64,000 bases of DNA, from contig MU006102.1 of the NCBI GenBank assembly GCA_010093705.1, forward strand, positions 66,123-130,122, read 5' to 3'. Below are positions 58,245 through 64,000 of the stretch, in pieces (the first letter of the stretch is position 1; each line of letters starts with the position of its first letter). A program made the position numbers and the translations under genes. The DNA is from Patellaria atrata CBS 101060. Lineage: Eukaryota; Ascomycota; Dothideomycetes; Patellariales; Patellariaceae. The notes beneath the pieces are model-generated. The model saw nothing but the letters and a program-made list of their open reading frames with translations, was not told the DNA's origin and did no database searches.

Positions 58245-60613
58245 TCATTTCAGGACCAGCGTTTCCCGGCCCCCTAAGGACAGTAACTCTCGGCCCGCAA
58301 CGTGATTCTTGGTCTCGTGACTCCTATACACAACTCCAACTCTTTGAAAAGCATCTTTTTCGCCTGGCATCCGTCGAAGAACCATAACCAGAGGCTCCTC
58401 TTCCTCCGGTCTCCACCAATCGATACTTCCAATGTGCAAGCAGCTGTACACGTTACCTCGTTCGGTTACATACCCCGGATCGTCGCAGATGAACACGAGG
58501 CGATGCTCCCCTTTATCCGTACAGATAGTGTACACGATTCCGTCTGTAGACTCACGCGTCTTATTCTCGGGATTTGCTTCTTCCGATTCGATTTTCAGCC
58601 CATGCACCGCCGTCCCAATAACCTTGAGCCACCCATCCTTCACATGGCCGAATGGATCAATACCCCCTAACTCGGTGACCGATTCCAGAACCTCAAGTTT
58701 GAAGGTGAACTTCTCGAGTGGATCCATATGCACAGGTCTCTCAACAGCAGCCCAACTCCAGCTGGGCGCCCTCCACGAGCTTGGTCTACGATTGTACTTT
58801 TCAATATCCCTTGTTCTGAGCATGAAGTCAGATTCCGTTTGCCAGAGCAAGGCACGTCCGAGATCACTCCTCCATAACCCGGCTAGATACTTATCCTTCG
58901 TTCCTGTGATCGCCTCTGTTGCCATGTGGAATTGTCTCGCCAGCCCAGCCAACGCAGGTAACTTATCCGTATCCTTCGTCAAATGCCTCTCCGTGAACAC
59001 CATGATAAGTTCATTCCACTTGCGGTACGGATGCTGTGCCGTGATGCTTGGCGACATCACCCTGGACAATTCGGGTCTCCTAAACTCTCGTAGAGAATAT
59101 ACATCGTCTGTTTCAATGATAGTGGTGCCGCCGCCGCACTCGCATGCGTACTGCTCGTTACACTCCCACGTCAATTCATTGGACGTGTACCGCAGGATGC
59201 GGTTCGCGAGGACGGCCTCTTGAAGACACCAGGCGCGGAAGACGATGGGGTCCGCGGCGTCCGGGATCTGCATCAGGGCGCTGCTGCGATCGTGTTGTCT
59301 CGCCAGGTTTGGACGCACGTAGATTGTACGGTCTTGGTATCGAAGGGGTTGAGGAGCAATGCCATACTTTTGGGTCGAGAATATCCCCTTATCGCTGCCG
59401 GGAGAGTTCGAGGCTGCGATAGTGAGGTGCGCGAGTGAGTAGACGTCACACATCTTACTAGCCTCATAAGCCCAGTCGTCGCCATCGTCTTGAATAATAC
59501 AGAGAGCATCGACCCAGAGGTAAGGGATTCCGAGACGGCGAGAGATAATCACAGCATCTTGTAGAGTTTTCGGAAGAGTATCGAGCGGGATAGAGCGCTT
59601 GTGGGAAGATATGTTCTTGGTCGTCGTAGTGAGGACCTTGGTCTTACCCCAGCAGTAACTCAGTGCGACATATTTGCCAGGCTGTCCATTGGTCTCAAAT
59701 AAAAAGGGATCACGAGAGCTGTCGAGGCCGATATCGAGCACTCGAGTCGGTAGATATGGATCAGAAGATGTGCTCTTGCATAAGGTATGGTTCTCGACAC
59801 AATTCTCAAGCCATTTTGCAGCAGTGTTGTAGCACTCTTCATCGGAAGAATGTACCGGGATCTCCACCACCGGACCGATAGTCGGAAATCTAGAGAAATT
59901 AGCAAAAACACAGGTATACAAATCATGTAGCTATCGTCAGTGCAGGTTGTGGTAACTTCAGAATGGATCTCCGAGCTCTTTTTCTTGCTTTTAACCTCGT
60001 CCTTTCTCTTGTCGTGGCATTCCTCGCCTGTCGTACCGTTTATCCTCAAAGACCACCGATGTTACAGTAGATAGTAGAGGAAAGTCGGTAATATACGATG
60101 GAAGGTCGTACCTAAAACTCAACCAGAGAAAAAAGAGATAAAGCATAGTACAACTGTCGAAGGAATGCCATCTATGACAGGGAGAAAATAACTCCAAATT
60201 GCATTTCCAAGCTCTTTCTCTACGCTCACATCTCGTAGGAAACATTCCTCATTATACATAGGAAAAAGACTAAACAGAAAAAGCGCCTACCTCCCTTGCC
60301 TATCAAAAAGCTCCAAATAGAGGATATCGTTCCTCCAAATGACCTTCAACGGCCCTCCCGAAACCATCCTCACCTCAACACTCAACTCCATCTCTTTCTC
60401 CCCCCATTCATGTTTATACAGTCCCAACGCATCCCATATCAACCTACACTCGTCGCAAGATGTCGACGATGTTTTGAGCTCACTCGCTGGGATGAAGTGG
60501 ACTGCGGGTGAGGTTCCTTGAGGGATGAGAGTTGGCGGTTGGAGGGAATGGCAGGTGGGGCAGGAGATATCCAAATTATTAGAAGCTGAACTAGAACTAG
60601 TGACAGAAACCAT
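58245..60613 (-). CDS. HET-domain protein
   Basis: Two exons on the minus strand, 60613-60291 and 59889-58245, joined across a 401-bp intron (GTAGGC...CTCTAG); 655 residues. The join reads FDRQG|RFPTIGPVVEIP in the right phase. The N-terminus has two CxxC pairs (ISCPTCHSL, TSCDECRLIWDAL), as in many fungal HET proteins. The HET domain occupies about 181-320: KYVALSYCWGKTKVLTT, LPKTLQDAVIISRRLGIPYL, WVDALCIIQDDGDDW and YSLAHLTIAASNSPGSDKGI, then FRAWCLQEAVLANRILRYTS. The C-terminal region (RAPSWSWAAVERPV) is typical too. HET domains mediate non-self recognition and cell death in vegetative incompatibility, but most paralogs have no proven role. No NACHT or other partner domain is fused. The intron is long for this window and may hide a small extra exon. 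Confidence 0.9.
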
Positions 60614-60998
60614 TATTTAGAAATGTATTTATTTTTATTTTTGATTTATTAGTATGTAGAGTCATTTTCGGTAAGTTTTATACAAGTCAGAAGTTTCGAA
60701 ATGTCTTGCAGTAAAACGAGTGAGGCTGTGTTGAGTTGATCTCCTGGCGCCTAACTGGCGAATTGAGATACATCAGTGTACGGTGGTAGCTATGTATATT
60801 TACAAATAGGCTCCCTTACCAGATAGAAGTTATCTACTTCTTGAAGCCTCGAGGGATAGAGAAAGTAATATATGTACACAAAGGTAAAAGGTGTATAGAT
60901 TTATGCACAAATGTTGGCTCTCACAGAGAGCAATCATCTTCCCCTATTCTCCATCCAGGAGAAGGAAGACAGAGACGTGATACAAACTTCATCACCAT
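60614..60998. other. Intergenic region between HET gene and BYS1-like gene
   Basis: 385 bases with no gene seen. It contains the HET promoter (transcribed leftward from 60613) and the 3' UTR of the BYS1-like gene. Confidence 0.5.
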
Positions 60999-61643
60999 CT
61001 AGCCAGAACATGCAGTAAACACCAACTGGCCCCCAGTCCTCCCTTCCCTACACGCTCCTACCGGCTGGATCCCGTTAGGCACTGGAACATAATAAGCATC
61101 CTCCTCGCACCTCTCCCCCGGTCCGCACCTAAATCCCCTACACGTGCCCATACCATGTCCCTTGATCCTCAGTCCTTTTTCATGTCCTGGACATTGTGAC
61201 GCATCATGGCCAACCACGCAGTCGATGAGAGAAATGTCGTACCAGAGCCTCCCACCGGCAAGAGAGTACTCGAACTGGGTGACCTTGTTGCAAGTTCGAT
61301 CTCTCGAGATCTTGATACTGACACCGCATCCAGGACAAGGAGCGCGAAAGGGTTCACTATATGACTTTCTTGGGCGTACAGTGATCGCGTTCAAAGTGTT
61401 GCGGGTGGAGTCTACGGAGAAGATGTACAGCGGGTAGGGGCAGTTGTTTTTGACGACTGCGAGGCCCGATTTGCGCTTTTCGTGATGGATGGCCGAAAGA
61501 ATGTCCGTGTGAGATGTTGTTTGAAGATCTCCGTCGGTGAGAATGCCTGGTGAGCGCACGTGGTGCTTGGAATGCAGAGGTGAGGCTCCGATCGTATACA
61601 TGAAGGATATGGGTAGGAAGATGGATGTGAAGTGGAACTTCAT
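60999..61643 (-). CDS. Secreted Cys-rich protein, BYS1 family
   Basis: Single exon of 214 residues. The N-terminus MKFHFTSIFLPISFMYTIGA is a signal peptide with probable cleavage before SPLHSKHH. A linker to about residue 58 precedes a domain beginning KSGLAVVKNNCPYPLYIFSV, followed by SYSEPFRAPCPGCGVSIKIS, TQFEYSLAGGRLWYDISLID and CVVGHDASQCPGHEKGLRI. This is the pattern of the Blastomyces yeast-phase-specific protein 1 (BYS1) family, a thaumatin-like secreted group. Cysteines are abundant (13 by my count), fitting disulfide bonding outside the cell. The family has no proven biochemical role; some members are phase- or infection-expressed. A surface or effector-like role is inference only. 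The ATG at 61643 gives the signal peptide directly. Confidence 0.82.
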   Translation of the reverse strand: MKFHFTSIFLPISFMYTIGASPLHSKHHVRSPGILTDGDLQTTSHTDILSAIHHEKRKSGLAVVKNNCPYPLYIFSVDSTRNTLNAITVRPRKSYSEPFRAPCPGCGVSIKISRDRTCNKVTQFEYSLAGGRLWYDISLIDCVVGHDASQCPGHEKGLRIKGHGMGTCRGFRCGPGERCEEDAYYVPVPNGIQPVGACREGRTGGQLVFTACSG

Positions 61644-62745
61644 GGTTGTATAAAGTGTGTGGTATATAGAAATATAAGGAGTGAATGTTAAGAATAAAAT
61701 TGTATAGAGAGATTGGAAATGGCTGTAATAGGTCTGAGGAAGGAATAGAGATTGATAGAGAGAGTAAGAGCCCGTAAAACGACAGTTAGAGAATTTATAA
61801 TATCGATATCGCTTGGAAAAGCTCTCGTCGAAGGACAGGTGACACGGTCACAATTATATATTTCGATTCTTTCATGCGTTGTCGGTGATGTTTCGTACAT
61901 GGGGCGTGATCGGAGACTTAAGCATTGGGGCCATATAGACAAGGGACAAAGCAGTGAAACAAGCTGTTCTTTTTTTTAAAAAAAAAAAAAATAGACAATG
62001 GACAAAGCGCCTTTATTATCTTCAGAGTAAGACATGTCATTGATAGTTGAAAGATCGGGTTGGTACGGCTTGTATAATCCCCAAAGCCCCTGAGTACCTC
62101 GTGACTTTTCACACTGGTACCTAATGGTAAAGAGCAATTATTTTTTCTGAAGATGATAAATGCAATAAGAGAATAAAAGAAAAATGTCATTAGCATACTC
62201 GACTAATAATGATTATCGAAATTAGAGTGTGCATATCAAATTGGAAGACGTAATAGTAACACTACGTTGTGGGTCTCTCGCAATATGAACGAAAGTAAAG
62301 TTTAGGTTACCACGTGGAGATAGATGAATTTAAAAAAAATAAGATGGAATCACCATATGCAAGGGATGGAGAATAATGTTGTACAAGGCGCCTAGCCACC
62401 GTACATGTAGGCAAGCTCGCCTCGACTCTGCTTGCGCATAACAAATCATATCTCGACAAACAAGCAAACAACGATGGCAATTCCTCTCAGGATGAATACA
62501 TCAATGTTCTTTCCTTCGAGAAAAATCCCTCTATTCCCAATGGCCAGGCCACTACGGGCCCAACGCGGAAGCCGATAACGGGCAGGCCGTTTCATGCCTC
62601 ATACCCTCCCGCAAGAGCTACGCAACCGGTCCGAGTTGGCAACACGATATCATCTAAATGCATTTATTCGCCATCTTAGGTACGGTACCACCGTTGTAGC
62701 CAATAGGGCCGAGTCACGTTGGACCGCACGACGGCATATTCGACC

Positions 62746-62961
62746 ATGTCATCCGATAGGGAACCAAAGCTCACACCCAGCCATAGTCCCAATAATCCGA
62801 ATAACAAGCAAAACACAAATTCAAGGAGGGTGGATGAGGAACATGTGACGATAAGAGCGGGGACACTCTATATGGCCTTCAACATGCTATGCTTCATGAT
62901 TGCTGGAATCACGTTTGTGCAATATTCTGGAGACAGAAGCCCTCGACAAGGAGAAAGATGA
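62746..62961 (+). CDS. Possible small single-span membrane protein
   Basis: An ATG-initiated frame of 71 residues: a hydrophilic Pro/Asn-rich N-terminus (MSSDREPKLTPSHSPNNPNN), then one strongly hydrophobic segment (GTLYMAFNMLCFMIAGITFV), then a short charged tail. The ordered pattern is suggestive, but there is no homolog I can name, and frames of this length occur by chance. Confidence 0.25.
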   Translation: MSSDREPKLTPSHSPNNPNNKQNTNSRRVDEEHVTIRAGTLYMAFNMLCFMIAGITFVQYSGDRSPRQGER

Positions 62962-63330
62962 GGGCTGAAGGAGTGAACGATCAGCTCACATTAGTGACAG
63001 AACTTATGATAACGGGAATAAAAGCGGTTTGGATTTGTCAAAATGAAATGGAACAGATGGAAGAAAAAAAAAACATAGTTGGAATTTGACGCTCAGCAGA
63101 GCGGAGGAATAAAGTAGCGGTATATCTTGTGACGAGCCCAGGGTGGGTAGGAATCTTTTGGAACATATATGTAAGTCGATTTTGTACTCCTTTGGTAACC
63201 TTCTCTTAATTTTAATATTTTACTTAGCGCGAAGCAGATTCCTTTAGAGAAGCCCGGCGACCATTCAAGACCATTTCGAGGGCACTAAAATATCATTAGG
63301 ATGTACTTAGATAAAATATATAACTCGGTA

Positions 63331-63350
63331 AAGAAAGAAAGAAAGAAAGA
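63331..63350 (+). repeat. GAAA microsatellite
   Basis: About five tandem copies of AAAG/GAAA in non-coding DNA. Confidence 0.85.
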
Positions 63351-63775
63351 GAGGAGAAGACTGTATTGAACAGGTGTCTCGTCAGTGGATTAGTACTTAC
63401 AGCAAAGCGATAATCCAAAACTATGTCTTACTTCTCACGGTTCGCACTATTCAGATGTGATTTACGTCCCAGTACTAGGCCCATGAGTATAGTTACTCGG
63501 GGAATCGAGGGTTGCTGCACGTTTGACGGACATTCAACGGGCCAGACCTACCATATACTTCGACAGCTCTCCTGAGAGATATGTGGTGTAGGCGGCTGTA
63601 CAGCTTGTCTGTTTATAGCCCGGACCCTTACGTACAGCACAATGGAGCGAGAGAGTATCTTTAACAGCAAACATACCGTATCTAAAAGGTGGGGCCGGAA
63701 GGGGGAGGCAGAAATGAAGTAGTTTTGGAGCATCGTGCAGTGACAGACATTGAGGATATCACTGGACGGGGACTC

Positions 63776-64000
63776 CTATCCAGACCCGCCTTTTGCTGCT
63801 GCAGCTTCCTTCTTTCGTTGCAAATATCTCTCCCTCGCGCTCCTAATATCGCCTTCAGTCTTGCGGCTTTTCGCAGAGTGTTCCAGTTTCCTGCGCTCTT
63901 CTGCTTCCTCATCGGCCGCTCTCTTCGAAGCTTGCTCTAACTGAGCTTCCATCATACGAGTCTGCCTCTCCCGCATAGCTTGCTTATTACTATTCTTCCA
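63776..64000 (-). CDS. 3' end of a coiled-coil protein, possibly NSRP1/CCDC55-like (partial)
   Basis: The frame is open from the right edge to a stop at 63776-63778 and encodes 74 residues, so the gene continues beyond the window. The sequence is a charged helix: WKNSNKQAMRERQTRMMEAQ, then AADEEAEERRKLEHSAKSRK, ending ARERYLQRKKEAAAAKGGSG. The last part resembles the C-termini of fungal proteins of the nuclear speckle splicing regulator 1 (CCDC55, DUF2040) family, which end in an ARERYLxRK-like segment. That assignment is from memory and rests on a short low-complexity stretch. The upstream part outside the window would decide. Confidence 0.5.
   Translation of the reverse strand, partial: WKNSNKQAMRERQTRMMEAQLEQASKRAADEEAEERRKLEHSAKSRKTEGDIRSARERYLQRKKEAAAAKGGSG

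Larger units (their letters stand above)
61644..63775. other. Gene-poor region near the right edge
   Basis: About 2.1 kb. It holds one weak small-ORF candidate (62746-62961, listed separately), a T7/A13 homopolymer junction at 61971-61991, and a GAAA microsatellite at about 63331-63350. Nothing else is supported. Confidence 0.45.

Noticed and set aside
58432-59223. 263-codon plus-strand frame opposite the HET gene
   Set aside because: Antisense shadow of a HET-domain exon; no motif of its own.

Overview
The window is nuclear DNA of a filamentous ascomycete (Pezizomycotina). Genes are separated by ordinary intergenic DNA, introns are mostly 46-80 bp with GT...AG ends and CTAAC/CTGAC-like branch sites, and the gene set is typical: a HET-domain protein, a GT69 mannosyltransferase, a sorting nexin Snx41/Atg20, a ZIP zinc transporter of the Zrt3 kind, and a RING-PH-vWA scaffold. 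A leotiomycete (Helotiales-like) source is my guess from protein style only; no rRNA or tRNA marker is present.

Layout: 1-1.2 kb, nothing recognised. 1.2-5.5 kb, a GT69 alpha-mannosyltransferase and a cytochrome P450, both on +. 5.5-9.9 kb, gene-poor. 9.9-13.3 kb (-), a four-exon RING-PH-vWA scaffold resembling the Ste5/Far1 ancestor. 13.3-20.3 kb, a long gene-poor stretch with short repeats and two sets of protein-like fragments. 20.3-21.9 kb (-), mitochondrial peptidase OMA1. 22.3-25.2 kb (-), a coiled-coil protein of unknown function with a conserved-looking C-terminal domain. 26.8-29.0 kb (+), SNX41/ATG20. 29.8-31.6 kb (+), Zrt3-like zinc transporter. 32.5-34.2 kb (+), CCCH zinc-finger protein. 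35.5-36.6 kb (+), F-box-like protein. 38.1-38.6 kb (+), small putative mitochondrial protein.

From 39.5 to 57.4 kb lies a dense housekeeping block: PRO3 (-), CTK3 (+), MRPL12 (-) and the giant midasin gene MDN1 (+, about 14.8 kb). PRO3/CTK3 and MRPL12/MDN1 are head-to-head pairs with gaps of 212 and 218 bp, so each pair probably shares a promoter region. Then 58.2-60.6 kb (-) holds a HET-domain protein, 61.0-61.6 kb (-) a secreted Cys-rich BYS1-like protein, and 63.8 kb to the right edge (-) the 3' end of a coiled-coil protein that leaves the window.

Most multi-exon models were rebuilt by joining reading frames at GT/AG sites, and junctions were accepted when they restored a family-typical protein. 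I saw no mobile element that I can name, no CRISPR, no tRNA or rRNA, and no clear biosynthetic cluster. The most interesting items are the scaffold with its degenerate MIDAS and CTG-repeat leader, the coiled-coil gene, the 27-bp repeats in the CCCH gene, a recurring GTAC-W-GTAC motif in non-coding DNA, and the fragments in the 13-20 kb gap.
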